NCBI RefSeq assembly: GCF_901000735.1
Contig: NC_081544.1
Span: forward strand, 22,869,900-22,933,899
DNA from: Corylus avellana
Taxonomy: Eukaryota > Streptophyta > Magnoliopsida > Fagales > Betulaceae
Direction of reading: 5' to 3'
Length of the DNA stretch: 64,000 bases
The notes under the pieces were generated by a model that was given only the letters and a program-made list of their open reading frames with translations, was not told the DNA's origin and ran no database searches. Below are positions 1 to 10,598 of this stretch, one piece after another (position 1 is the first letter of the stretch; each line of letters opens with the position of its first letter). A program made the position numbers and the translations under genes.

Positions 1-548
1 TATTTCTTTTATGTATTTTTTTGTATTGTGTATACCAATCTTAAATTTATATAGAATATTACTATTTATCCTTACATATTTATAATATACACATATTCAA
101 GTAACCTATATATATATATACACACACACACGAACAAGCTAACTAGTCGGATCGCGCTTATACGATCCATATTCACAATCATTAACCGAGTCGAACTGAG
201 TTTATATGATTACATATTGTTTAATAATCAAGTATAATTTTGAGTTCACGATTTGCTCATTTATTAAATTAATCGAGCCCGAGTTGAGTTCGAGCTTGTT
301 CGCAAGCTCTCTGTTTGTTTAACAACCCTAGTCATTTGAATTCTAAAGAAATTGAAGATGAAAAAAAATGTAGCCATATGGGCAATTATTTGTGGTTGTG
401 GTAGGCCTCTAATCCTAAACTACTCGAAAAATCCTGTCTTTTCTTCCTCCACTTTCGATACATTCTGTTCACTCTACATATTTCTTAAAAATATCTACAA
501 TTTACACCAAGATGCTTAATATGATTGCCTCGGTGGAGAAGCATAACA

Positions 549-550
<2 letters not shown>
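1..550. other. Left edge, no gene seen
   Basis: AT-rich DNA with short TA and CA runs near 105-132. I see no coding sequence, transposon end or RNA gene here. Confidence 0.5.

Positions 551-602
<52 letters not shown>
551..602. repeat. (TA)n microsatellite
   Basis: An uninterrupted run of about 26 TA units. The apparent isoleucine-tyrosine open frame across it is a by-product of the repeat and not a gene. Confidence 0.95.
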
Positions 603-604
<2 letters not shown>

Positions 605-636
605 AAATTTTGTATGCATTAATCATAAAATTGTAC

Positions 637-749
637 TTTTTTTTTTGACATGTCCACAAAAAAGGAGGGAAATGGGAATGATGATTCGATCTAGTGACTT
701 ATGCTTCATGAGACATAGTCTCCAGCCGATTGAACTACCCCTTATAAAC
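637..749 (-). mobile_element. tRNA-derived SINE, minus strand
   Basis: On the minus strand this reads as a short tRNA-like head, with an A-box-like and a B-box-like segment (GATTCGATCTAGTGAC on the plus strand), followed by a body ending in GACATGTC and a poly-A tail (plus-strand T run at 637-646). It is flanked by the 10-bp duplication AAAATTGTAC at 627-636 and 750-759. The same family occurs at 3535, 13585, 39871 and 51880. Pol III-type boxes, an A tail and target duplications together define a SINE; the tRNA of origin was not determined. Confidence 0.8.
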
Positions 750-759
750 AAAATTGTAC

Positions 760-3207
760 AATGTTAGGACATAAATAAAACTCGAGTACTTGCATAGACA
801 ACTCCATAACTCTTCTCAAGAATTCACTGATATTAATTAGCCAACAAAAACCTACGTTCAAGAAATTGGTGTTTTTTTAATTTATATAGGTAGGTGTCTA
901 GTTTCTTAGCATCTTACCAACTAGCCTTAAGAGCCATCTTTAATTTGCGCTGCACGAATCTTTACCTACTAAGTGTGTATCACTTAGCATTTATAGGTGT
1001 CTTTATAAGTCACCCACTTTATGTGAGTTACCTAACTTTTCAATATGAAATCCGATTGTTACACCATACGTAGGAGTCTATTACAAATTTGATTAGACTA
1101 GAACAACATTTATACATGTCAGATTACTATTTACATTTGCGTGATTATTACATACAATTATTATCCACTATCCGCATATGTGGTAATGAACATTTTGAGC
1201 CTTAAAGTTGTAATTCCTACTTTTAGAAAATATAAAGAGACATTATCTATAGTTGGACATTATTATTCATATTACACTTACTAATCATTTTGTCATAAAT
1301 TAATCCAAAATACATTAATACAAAAAAAAAAAAAAAAAAGAAAAAGAAAAAGAAAAAATCAAATTCAAAACATAAATTTAATCTAAATATAACACATTCC
1401 TTTCAACCAGTGTGAATAATATGGCATACTACTTGGCGTAAAGGGTGAGTACAATGCATTGATGCATATGAAGCTTCATTTGATATTCAGGCTTCTCAAG
1501 AGATGTAAAATTATGATGCTCTCCAGTTCATTTGAACTAGATTCGAAGAGTATTTTTGTCCCTTCAAAATGTAAAAAGATAAAAATATCTCTATAATATA
1601 AATAACTAGATATTATTTAGTTCAAATAAACTTGAGATGATCACGTTCCCCGTAAGCAATAAAGAGAAGGTCCTTGTATAGTTGTATGATTTTCACAACG
1701 CCCGATTCAGACCTTATGAACTGCAGAGGAATCAGTTGCTTATAAGAGAAGGGTAAAATGATCCAAATAAATGATCTGGCCACCTTTTGAATCAGGAATC
1801 AAACTCAACTGCTGTATTGAGCCATTAAGCCATTAACCAATAAATATTACGAACCATAAACCATTTTTTCCCTGAACTAAGTCAGCAAAATTAAAGAGAC
1901 ATTTATGTTTTTGTTTTTTAATTATTTACTTTTCTAAAAGTACTCATATCCTTTTTTTTTTTTTTTTTTTTTTTTTATCTATCTAATTTTAAATATTTCT
2001 AAAGAGGTGAGAAAGAATTATGTTAAATTTTTGTATTAATTTTTTTTATGCATTGTTGAGCTACAATTTGCTAATTACGAGTTTGTAGTATTTTATATTT
2101 CAGATGACATTTTGATTTTCTATTCTAATTTTTCTGGAATAGACCTTGGAAGGATTAAATTAAGAAAACAACGTATACCGCTAGTCCACAATATAGTTGG
2201 GGCTTGGATTTGGGGGACTAATTAATTAATGAAGTGGCCGGTTATGACCAATTTAGTCAATCTTTTATGCTGAGAATCTGGGATGTACTGACCAAGGAGA
2301 TCTCTTGCGTACGTGTGAGATATGGGAAAGCTAGGCAGCTCACAAAAATATCTCTTTTGTCTTTACCATATCAAGAACGCGAAGAATAATTTCATCTTTT
2401 TAATGATGTTTGTATGTGTAATTAATTATATTAATTATCGGTCTTAATAGATTATCATTTTTTGCTTCACTTCCTTCCTTGAAGCCCTCCATCTTTTAAT
2501 GTATTTCCAGATTTTGTTGCTTCTTTTTCATCAATTGGTTGTTTGGTTTTTTTTCATGAATTAGTATATACTTCTTCTTATTATATTGGCTCATAATAGA
2601 AGAGGAAATTTGGTTTTTGTTGCGGAATTTTCACGCGTAGCACCAATGACCTCCACGTTATTTTTGCTAAAACGACGTTGTTTTATTATCACTAGCCAAA
2701 TAATGTCGTCACTAATAAGTGTATAAAAGAGGCAACTTTGGCCATCGCTAATAAATATTTCATATAATTAAGCTAGTTTTTTTTTTTTTTTTTTTTTTAA
2801 AAAAAATTCCTAGCTAGTTTAAAAGAATTTGTCTTCAACATCCCAAAAATTGCTATATAAATCTCAGAAAAGTAAATGCATAAAGTTTTGTTTCAAATTG
2901 AATAGATTCTTTTTTTTTTTTTTTTTCTAATCCACAAGTGTCCCAAATGCATGTGTTTTAACATATATTTTCAATTATCACATGCATTTTTTAACTGTGT
3001 ATGATTTTTACATATATTTTTAAAAATAAAAAATACATGTCATAAATTAAATTAAAAAAAAAAAAAAAATTCTCCGACACATTTTGCCTTTAAGCTAGGT
3101 TGTAACCTATCACCCAACTACATTAATTAACAGGAAAATGTGTGCCCATCTTGACTGACCGGCTTTGAGATGGTCTAATTAATATGCATGCAGTTCCACA
3201 AAGAGCC
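760..3207. other. Non-coding upstream block of unit a
   Basis: AT-rich DNA without a convincing gene. The part from about 1080 to 2160 resembles 33310-34060 and 56000-56550. The part from about 1990 to 3280 resembles the DNA upstream of the other two desaturase copies (12094-13350 and 37527-39630, minus insertions). It is therefore the 5' flank of the duplicated unit. Poly-A/T runs at 1322-1360, 1952-1976, 2778-2799 and 2910-2927 are simple repeats. Confidence 0.6.
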
Positions 3208-3215
3208 TATAAAAG
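3208..3215 (+). promoter_or_regulatory. TATA box of SAD-a
   Basis: TATAAAAG lies in a segment conserved upstream of all three desaturase copies. About 70 bases downstream is a likely 5'-leader splice donor (AAG|GTACAC at 3283), which places transcription start near 3240. The call rests on position and conservation; the start site itself is not visible. Confidence 0.6.
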
Positions 3216-3534
3216 GGCTTCAACGGGAGCATGTCTCCAAATTAATAAATCATCAACGAGTTCCACAAGCAAGAGAGTCAAGGTACACTTGATTGTAAGA
3301 AAAGCTTATGCTTTGATGTAACACTTTCATTCTTGCAATATAATGTTTTGAATGATTAGATTTTTTGAGAAAATATTTGCAAAATTAAATTTTATAAATA
3401 AATTTTTCTATATATATATATATATATAGTTTGGGATAAAGATGGATATGCAATTCTAGTTTTGCTTATCATCATCTTTGTAATTTTTTTTTTTTTTTTA
3501 ATTGAATTGCTTCTAGAGATAGATGAATTTGTAG

Positions 3535-3654
3535 TGTTCAAGAGGTAACTTAATTGGTTGAGAACCACGCATCATGAAGCGGAGGTCACTAGTTTGAATC
3601 ATTCTTCCCATTTCCCTCTCAATATTATGTGGACATGTCAAAAAAAAAAAAAAA
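3535..3654 (+). mobile_element. SINE in the leader intron of SAD-a
   Basis: The same tRNA-derived SINE family as at 637. The A-box-like GGTAACTTAATTGG and B-box-like GGTCACTAGTTTGAATC are followed by GGACATGTC and a poly-A tail. A 9-bp duplication AATTTGTAG flanks it (3526-3534 and 3655-3663). The corresponding intron of SAD-b (13585) and SAD-c (39871) carries the element at the same site, so the insertion is older than the gene duplications. Confidence 0.85.
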
Positions 3655-3780
3655 AATTTGTAGGCATACATTTTTGTCTAATTTCATTTAAATTTAATGC
3701 TAAGAGGCCTTTTTTTTATTTTTATTTTTTATTTTTCAGTGCTCACTGTTTTAGCAACAAAGCAAATTAAGGTTAGAAGC

Positions 3781-5387
3781 ATGGCTGTAACGCTCAACTA
3801 CTTTGCCTTTCAATCCATTCCTTCAGTTGCTCTTCTACCTGCAAGTGCTAAGAGATCTCCCATGTTTTCTATGACTTCCACTCTGTACTCCAACTCTAAG
3901 TGAGTCCATTCTTTAAAATCTCTCATCGTGCATTTGAGTTGTTAACTATATATTTTAGTTGCGACCAACGACCTAACAATACTAATAAGATTTTTTTTTT
4001 TTTTTTTTTTTCTAGAGGGAAAGCAATGTCTTTAGGTCATGGTAATGTTAACGCAGTCTATCCCATGCTACCAGAAAAGGTTGAAATCTTCAAATCCATG
4101 GAGGAGTGGGTCAAGAGTGACATCTTAACTCTCCTAAAATCTGTTGAAAAATCTTGGCAACCACAAGACTTTTTGCCAAATCCTACCTCATATGGATTCG
4201 TTGAGCAAGTCAATGAACTCAGGGAGAGAACAAAGGACATTCCGGACGACTACTTTGTTGTCCTAGTTGGCGATATGATCACGGAAGAAGCCCTTCCAAC
4301 TTACCAAGCACTTATCAATGGCACGGAAGTTTTTCACGATGAAACGGGTAGCGATAACACACCTTGGGCAACATGGGCAAGGGGATGGAGTGCAGAAGAA
4401 AACAGGCATGGTGATCTTCTCAACAAATACCTCTATCTTTCCGGACGAGTGGATATGAAACAAGTCGAGAAGACAACACAATATCTAATTGGATCAGGAA
4501 TGGTGAGATATGCAACAATTCTTTAACCTACATTTTTTAACTTGCTCACAAGTCTTGTCCCTAGCTTATAACGAGACCATAATATTATGTTGAAATTTTT
4601 ATGTGTAATATGGAATTTCACGTCCAATAATAACAACAAATATGAGTAATTAATATAATACAACTAAATAAACCCATTCTTTTGAGGTAAAATTAACACT
4701 TCTTTACATTTTATATCAAAGCCTCATTTAAAAACTCTAAGGTGATTATCTCCTCAATACATTTCTTAAAATGGTCCTCCTACTATTATGATTAAAAAAA
4801 AAAAAAATCCAATTTTGAATTATTATTCTGTAGACTACATATATATATGATAAAGAACTTTAAAGTTATAATGATCAACAAGTTAATGTCCTATATTTTT
4901 GTCTTAGGATGTTGGCACTAGGACAAATCCCTACTTTTTTACTATCTACGCATCGTTTCAAGAAAGAGCAACATTTATCTCCCATGGAAATACAGCCAAG
5001 CTTGCCATGAAGCACGGGGACGAAAAGCTTGCCCAAATATGTGGCACAATTGCCGCAGATGAGAAGCGCCATGAAACTGCTTATACCAAAATAATTGGGA
5101 AGCTTTTCGAGCTTGATCCAAATGAAACTGTCATAGCCTTTGCCGACATGATGAGGAGGAAAATATTAATGCCAGCCCACTTAATGTACGACGGTTACGA
5201 TGAAAATCTTTTTGATCACTTTGCAAATGTTGCCTCTCGGATTGGTGTGTACACGGCCAGGGACTATGGAAATATATTGGAACATTTGGTGGCTAAATGG
5301 AACGTTGAAAAACTAATTGGACTTTCAGGGGAGGGACGAGCAGCCCAGGACTATGTATGTGGATTAGCTCAAAGATTAAGAAGGTAG
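3781..5387 (+). CDS. Acyl-ACP desaturase, C-terminally truncated copy (SAD-a)
   Basis: Exons 3781-3899, 4016-4502 and 4908-5387, with GT-AG introns at the usual SAD positions. A likely leader intron spans 3283-3739. The product has 361 residues. Exon 1 encodes a Ser/Ala-rich, acid-poor plastid transit peptide. The mature part has the diiron ligands of soluble plant desaturases: the first Glu of [22 protein letters not shown] and DEKRH. This family inserts a double bond into acyl-ACP in the stroma using ferredoxin and O2. Compared with SAD-c, one base is missing near 5384, so translation stops at 5385-5387 and the final ~25 residues, including the FSWI motif, are lost. The other frame stays open through the missing tail, so the lesion looks recent. 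Intron 2 is about 150 bp longer than in the other copies. The product may be non-functional or only slightly impaired. Confidence 0.85.
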
Positions 5388-6219
5388 AGGAAAGAGCTCT
5401 AGCAAGGGCAAAAAAAGCACCCGCCGTTTCTTTCAGCTGGATCTCTAGTAGGGAGGTGAAGCCATAATTAAGCAAATTACAGGAGAGTTTGCAATAAGCC
5501 AAATATTCCCTTCTTTGTATTTTGTAATATTATAGTCATCTAAGTTGTTTTTACTAGGAGTACTTCATGAGTTTGAAACTACTTATTAGCCTTTCTGTTT
5601 ATTTGTTGTTAATGTTTGTTCTTGTTCTTCCTTTCTATGTATTAACATAATTTTGTAAGATTATTCTTGCAGTTGTTTCTTTTAGAGTTTTTACTTGATT
5701 TTCACGTTGAATTTTTTTTTTTCTTTCTAAAATTGCTTAAGAAGTTTTTAAAAAGATAGATAGTATTAAAAATCAATAACATTCAACTCATATGATTAAA
5801 CCATTAAAAATTGATGCTAGTACTATGTTATCCCAGTATCTTCTCCAACCTTCAATTTTTGAAAGTCACATAATTCAAAATGAAAAAGAAACAAACAAAA
5901 AACAAATTAATAAATGATCATAAGATGGAAAGCCTCATTCAAAAATTCTCCTCTTCTCCATAAATGTGTTAATACATTATTGGCATCATCAGGATAATCT
6001 TTCAAGTTTCAACCCATGTTGTTTAATACATTTATTATGAGAGATTAAGTGAATAACAGTTTCCGATGGGTCTATTTCAATTTATTATAAACTATATTTG
6101 AGTTCTCCTTTGACTAGTTCATTATAAACAATTGGTGAGGGCATGAGGATTCCACCTTTAGCTACAATAAATTCAACTGTCTGTATGAAACTGGAACTAC
6201 ATATCATGTATGCCGGCCA
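5388..6219. other. 3' UTR and flank of SAD-a
   Basis: The region up to about 5530 still resembles the 3' end of the SAD-b and SAD-c genes, including the out-of-frame remainder of the C-terminal codons (5388-5467). From about 5640 to 6220 it is AT-rich flank that recurs at 28225-29230 and 52240-53240. No separate gene is seen. Confidence 0.6.
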
Positions 6220-6560
6220 AGATTTGAAATGGAGGGTTTCCATGGCTGTGTTGGTGACTTTAACGGAAAAGAATTTTGATGCTACACGGCCTCATAGTCA
6301 AATGGACGAGTTTAAAGGCGCTTTGGAGGATTGTTAGCCAAGTGATTTGGGTTTTCATGGCCCAAAATTTAACTGAAATAATGGACGGACGGATAGCGGT
6401 TTTACAAAAGAACGGTTGAATAGGACTGTTGCAAATAAAGTGTGGTGTGATTTATATAGGAAGGCTGAGGTCGTGGTCATGGCAGGTAGAAGTTGGGATC
6501 ATAATCTTATTTATATTTCTTTTTCTCAAAAGGAAAATTGCTGGAAAAAAATATAGATCC
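6220..6560 (+). pseudogene. LINE endonuclease fragment
   Basis: Conceptual translation gives a relic of an L1-type LINE endonuclease domain and the region just after it: MDEFKGALEDC, a stop codon, then SDLGFHGPKFN, NKVWCDLYRKAEVV and a degenerate SDHNP-like motif (SWDHNLI). The GPKFTWSN and SDHNP-like blocks are typical of this family. At least two in-frame stops and the short length make it a dead fragment. It interrupts the SAD-a 3' flank, which continues near 6655 as it does at 29275 in unit b. Confidence 0.65.
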
Positions 6561-7075
6561 ATTCAGTTTATATCTATGGTATTGTAATCAATGAGCAACT
6601 GCTCCAGGTTGATCAGTTATTCATCAATGAAGAACAGTTTAAGAAAAGAAATGGAGGGATCCTTGTCCCCTCTTTTAAGACTTTTCTTCTTTTGAGCATT
6701 TAATTCTCAATTTATTCAATATAGGTGGCTTATTTTCCTGCTTTAGGTGCCCTATAAATGTGTCCTATCATTTTTTTTTTTTTTTTTTCTGGATAAGTCT
6801 TAATAGCACAGACTTTAATTAAAGAATATTGATTTTTAATGATAATTAGGAACTTAAACATTTTCTTTATTGGAGGAGTCTTAATTATATATACTATTAA
6901 TATTTGGGAGATTTATTCTATTGAAAGTTTTAATCAACCACGTAATTGACATAAAGGAAGAGTTGGGGTTGAGACATATAATTGACAAATGTCACAAATC
7001 TGGCAAACCAGTCTGGGCATAATATCCAAATCAACTTCTACTCGAATGAACTTGAACATTTCTAGTTTTTACTTG
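6561..7075. other. 3' flank of unit a, no gene
   Basis: From about 6655 this matches the flank at 29275-29700 and 53280-53520. It is AT-rich, with a T run near 6772-6789 and no open frame of note. Confidence 0.5.
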
Positions 7076-7308
7076 CAGTGGCGGAGCCAGCCATTTTATA
7101 TTGGGGGTGCCGCTAAAATTTTTTTTGCATCCTAAAAATTTTCTCTACCCTAAAAATTTGGTAATTCACACAATATATGCATTACAAAAAATATCTATAA
7201 AAATTCATAAATATGTGCTCAAATTGATATATTAGAAATGTAACATATCGACACTATATCAAAAAGACAGAAATACAAAAAAAAAAAAGAAAAAAAAGGT
7301 GCCTAGAA

Positions 7309-7453
7309 CTATACTTTATAGTCTTTTAGAAGTACAAAATCATCAAATATCGAATCTAAATCGAAGTTCTCAGCAATTTTCCTTTCAATATAGACAACTA
7401 AACTATTTGCAAGAAAATCATCCTTCATTTTGTTGCGAAGTTGTGTTTTAACA
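7309..7453 (-). pseudogene. hAT transposase dimerisation-domain remnant
   Basis: The minus-strand frame reads VKTQLRNKMKDDF, LANSLVVYIERKIAE and FDLDSIFDDF. This matches the C-terminal end of zinc-finger (TTF/MYM-like) hAT transposases, where a block of the form K-x-LRNR...D-x-LV-x-YIE...I closes the dimerisation domain. The related element at 44541-49085 has the equivalent segment near 44720-44880. Only this end is present before an N gap, and no functional product is expected. Confidence 0.7.
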
Positions 7454-7510
7454 NNNNNNNNNNNNNNNNNNNNNNNNNNNNNNNNNNNNNNNNNNNNNNN
7501 NNNNNNNNNN
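7454..7510. other. Assembly gap (57 N)
   Basis: Unresolved bases inside the hAT relic. Any reading frame spanning them is an artefact. Confidence 0.99.
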
Positions 7511-7948
7511 AATAGCATTATTTTCAATTGCATTAAACGCATTGTGAGATTGTTCTATTGCTTGTAATTGACACATTGTAATAATACTTGCAGTTGTTTC
7601 TTCTAGAGTTCGCACTTAATTTTCATGTTGAATTTTTTTTTTTTTTCTAAAATCGCTTAAATTTTTTTTAAAAAAGATAAATAGCATTAAAAATTAATAG
7701 GATTCAATTCATAGAATTAAACCATTAAAATTTGATATTAGTACTATGTTATCCCCATATCTTTTCCAACCTTCGATTTTTTAGCCGACCCGGGAAAAAA
7801 TCCTGAGATACCCAGCTCATGTCTCTACTGCCGGTCATTCGTTTGGGAGTAGAGAGTGGAGTGATTTTATTTAATTTCTCCCAAAAGATTTACATTATTG
7901 CCATCATCAGGATAATCTTTCGACCCAAGTTGTTCTTTTTTTTAAAAA
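7511..7948. other. Possibly misplaced SAD 3'-flank fragment
   Basis: This 438-bp piece lies between two N gaps within a hAT element. It matches the desaturase 3' flank at about 28155-28590 and 52165-52590, and much of it duplicates flank already present at 5640-6010. It has no hAT-like content. A scaffolding error is the simplest reading; a real insertion cannot be excluded. Confidence 0.6.
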
Positions 7949-8407
7949 NNNNNNNNNNNNNNNNNNNNNNNNNNNNNNNNNNNNNNNNNNNNNNNNNNNN
8001 NNNNNNNNNNNNNNNNNNNNNNNNNNNNNNNNNNNNNNNNNNNNNNNNNNNNNNNNNNNNNNNNNNNNNNNNNNNNNNNNNNNNNNNNNNNNNNNNNNNN
8101 NNNNNNNNNNNNNNNNNNNNNNNNNNNNNNNNNNNNNNNNNNNNNNNNNNNNNNNNNNNNNNNNNNNNNNNNNNNNNNNNNNNNNNNNNNNNNNNNNNNN
8201 NNNNNNNNNNNNNNNNNNNNNNNNNNNNNNNNNNNNNNNNNNNNNNNNNNNNNNNNNNNNNNNNNNNNNNNNNNNNNNNNNNNNNNNNNNNNNNNNNNNN
8301 NNNNNNNNNNNNNNNNNNNNNNNNNNNNNNNNNNNNNNNNNNNNNNNNNNNNNNNNNNNNNNNNNNNNNNNNNNNNNNNNNNNNNNNNNNNNNNNNNNNN
8401 NNNNNNN
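7949..8407. other. Assembly gap (459 N)
   Basis: Unresolved bases. The A run immediately after the gap and the following GGGGGTGCC belong to the right end of the hAT relic. Confidence 0.99.
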
Positions 8408-8477
8408 AAAAAAAAAAAAAAAAAATTAAATAATTGGGGGTGCCATGGGGTAACTTGGCTCTGCCACTACTTACTTG

Positions 8478-9008
8478 ATTACATCAAATGTGTTTTTTGA
8501 GAAATTTCTAAATACAAAACTTATCTTATTTAAAACTACATTACATCAAAGTGTTATAGGTGTCAAATTAACCAACATAAAAACTAACAGCTAGATATTA
8601 GTTAATTTGGGGATGAAAATGGGGTTTTGGCCCCCTCCTCCCTCCATTGCCAAAGTTGGTAACTCGGAGTATCTAGCGACCTTTTTTTACTTGATGGCAA
8701 TTTGGTAATTAACTGCCACCGCCAAGTCACTGTCGGTGACCGGCGGAGGGCGGAACTGAACGGGCTAGGCTTAATTTGAATTTCTTTGGGGGCCTTTGGG
8801 CTGGCCCGGCTGGGTTTCAACTTTTTTCAAGTCCAAAATATGCACGTGTTACAAATTCCATCTATAAACATTCCTCTGATACGACTCAACCAAATAACCT
8901 TACGAATTGACTTCTATTCTCTCGCTCTCTGAGCTCCTCTAGAAACTTTTGTTTCTTCTTCTTTTCCTTAATCTTTTTCAGCTTGCTCCCAATCCTGCTT
9001 TCTCCTCC
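8478..9008. other. Intergenic, no gene recognised
   Basis: AT-rich start, then a more GC-rich stretch at 8600-8820. That stretch holds a 72-codon minus-strand frame with no motif I recognise, so I do not call it. From about 8870 the sequence looks like the leader of the following DUF4283 relic. Confidence 0.4.
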
Positions 9009-9410
9009 ATGGATCCTCCACAAATAGAAATGGACTCTCTCATTGCCCAAAGAGAAGCTTTATCCTGGGAGGACCCTTCCTCCCAATTAGAAACACTTCT
9101 CCTTAAGCAAGTTACTGATGAATATCTACCCCTTGTAGGGCATATCATTTCTCAGAAAACTCATAATAATCAATCTGTTAATGCTTCTCTCATCAAAGCT
9201 TGGCCCTTTGCTGTTCCCTTCTCCTTTGCTGTGCTTGGACCAAACCTATTCCTTTTCAAATTTTCAAAACAGGAGCATATCATCAGGATACTCGACCAGA
9301 AAACTTGGAATGTCAATGGTTCTCTTCTTGCTTTTCACTTGCTACTTTCTTTAAATATTATTTTTATTTATTTTCTTTTTCACTTCCATCTCTTTCTCCC
9401 CTGCGGTTGA
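9009..9410 (+). pseudogene. DUF4283 fragment of a LINE ORF1
   Basis: From the ATG at 9009 the frame reads MDPPQIEMDSL and QLETLLLKQ, then a block like AWPFAVPFSFAVLGPN, LFLFKFSKQEH and TWNVNGSLLAF. These hydrophobic and aromatic blocks are the signature of DUF4283, the N-terminal domain of plant L1-type LINE ORF1 proteins, which normally bears a CCHC knuckle further on. Here it ends after about 130 residues in AT-rich, Phe/Leu-rich translation, so it is a 3'-truncated fragment. It belongs to a different LINE lineage from the copies at 26-28 kb and 50-52 kb. Confidence 0.65.
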
Positions 9411-10598
9411 GTCCAAAACCCACACCCAAAAAATAAGAGTTAAATACATTTTTAGTACTTGTGGTTTATACCAAAATTACTAGCTGCCTCAGTGGGTGCA
9501 TCCCGAGATGGCGAGATCATCCATATTTTCCTTCACCAGATTGTCAAATGCCTCGCGCGAGATCGTACACCTAGCCTTCGTCGTTGTCTTTGTTGTCTAT
9601 GTGGGTCGGTCGAGAGTGAAAGTGAGGAAGAAGAACCAGCACCGCCATTGGTGTCAGTTCTAAAAGAAAGGATAAGATGAAGAAGATGATGATACACAAA
9701 TAGAGAGAGGTTAAGAGGAAGAGACTAGGTTGCAAAGGTTCTCTTGGAGACAAAAAGCACAGATCCCACCTGTGTTAATTGTTCCTATAGGGATTATCGT
9801 TGCATCCCATCTGTCATGTACACTCACGGGAAATGCTTTCTTGCATTCCACCCACCATCTCCCCACCATCTCTTCTCTCTTTTCTCTCTTTTTTTTTTTT
9901 TTTTTTTTTTTTGAAAAAATCAAAATGCAAGTGAAGAGATGGTGAGTAGATGGTGGGTAGAATGCATTGTAGCATTCCTCGTACACTCACCCACACAAAC
10001 TCCCCGCTTCTCTCTTTTTTTGTTTTTTCTTTCATTAACAAACAACTAAACCCTAAATAAGTAAATAAAATCTCCACAAAAAATTAAACAAATACTCCAT
10101 CTATAACCTAACCCAACCCAAGTACTACAAAGAATATCATTTTTTCTAGTATTTTTAAATCTACCTTTTGTAATAAATCGGATCCTCACCTCCCATCTAA
10201 TACCCACTCTTTGTCTTCCTTTAATTCCAAATCTTAGATATCTTTTTGTTGTTGTTGCTCTTTTTTCATACAATACCTTGAATGGGTTTTGCTATTTTTT
10301 GCTTTTCAGAGAGACGCGAACAAACGGATAAGTGGGTTTCAATCCTTTTTGGGGTTTAATTTTGTTTTTGTTTTGGTTTAGGTAAAAAGTTTGTTCCGTA
10401 ATTTTTTTTAATAACTTTGGTATATGACGTGGCTTGAATACGAAAATACCATATGTGATATGATAAGTTGTCTTTTATATGTGGCACAAGAGACATGAGC
10501 TCCCTCGCGCACCGCCAACCCAGATGCCACAACCTCGCGCTGCCACGATTTGGTTCCTCGGATCATTACCAATGTAAACGCAAAACCCGTCATCAGCC

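Larger units (their letters stand above)
7076..8469 (-). mobile_element. hAT transposon relic containing assembly gaps
   Basis: The left end begins CAGTGGCGGAGCCA and the right end is its near inverted complement (TGGCTCTGCCACTA), both followed inwards by a GGGGGTGCC block. Flanking octamers TTTACTTG (7068-7075) and CTTACTTG (8470-8477) match at 7 of 8 positions, as expected of hAT target duplication. A coding relic of the transposase C-terminus lies at 7309-7453 on the minus strand. The interior includes two N gaps and a foreign-looking fragment, so the true length is unknown. Confidence 0.75.

Noticed and set aside
525..767. 80-codon frame rich in Ile-Tyr
   Set aside because: It is translation of a (TA)n run followed by a reverse-strand SINE.
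3558..3645. A functional tRNA gene in the SAD-a leader intron
   Set aside because: A- and B-box-like sequence is present but there is no cloverleaf; the A tail and target duplication show a SINE.
4058..4481. Minus-strand frames opposite SAD exon 2 (also at 14065-14509 and 40599-40817)
   Set aside because: Antisense shadows of the desaturase exon; no independent signals.
7819..8433. 204-codon frame
   Set aside because: Almost all of it is N bases; there is no real coding sequence.
8602..8820. 72-codon minus-strand frame
   Set aside because: No recognisable motif, no splice or promoter context, and compositional bias explains the open frame.
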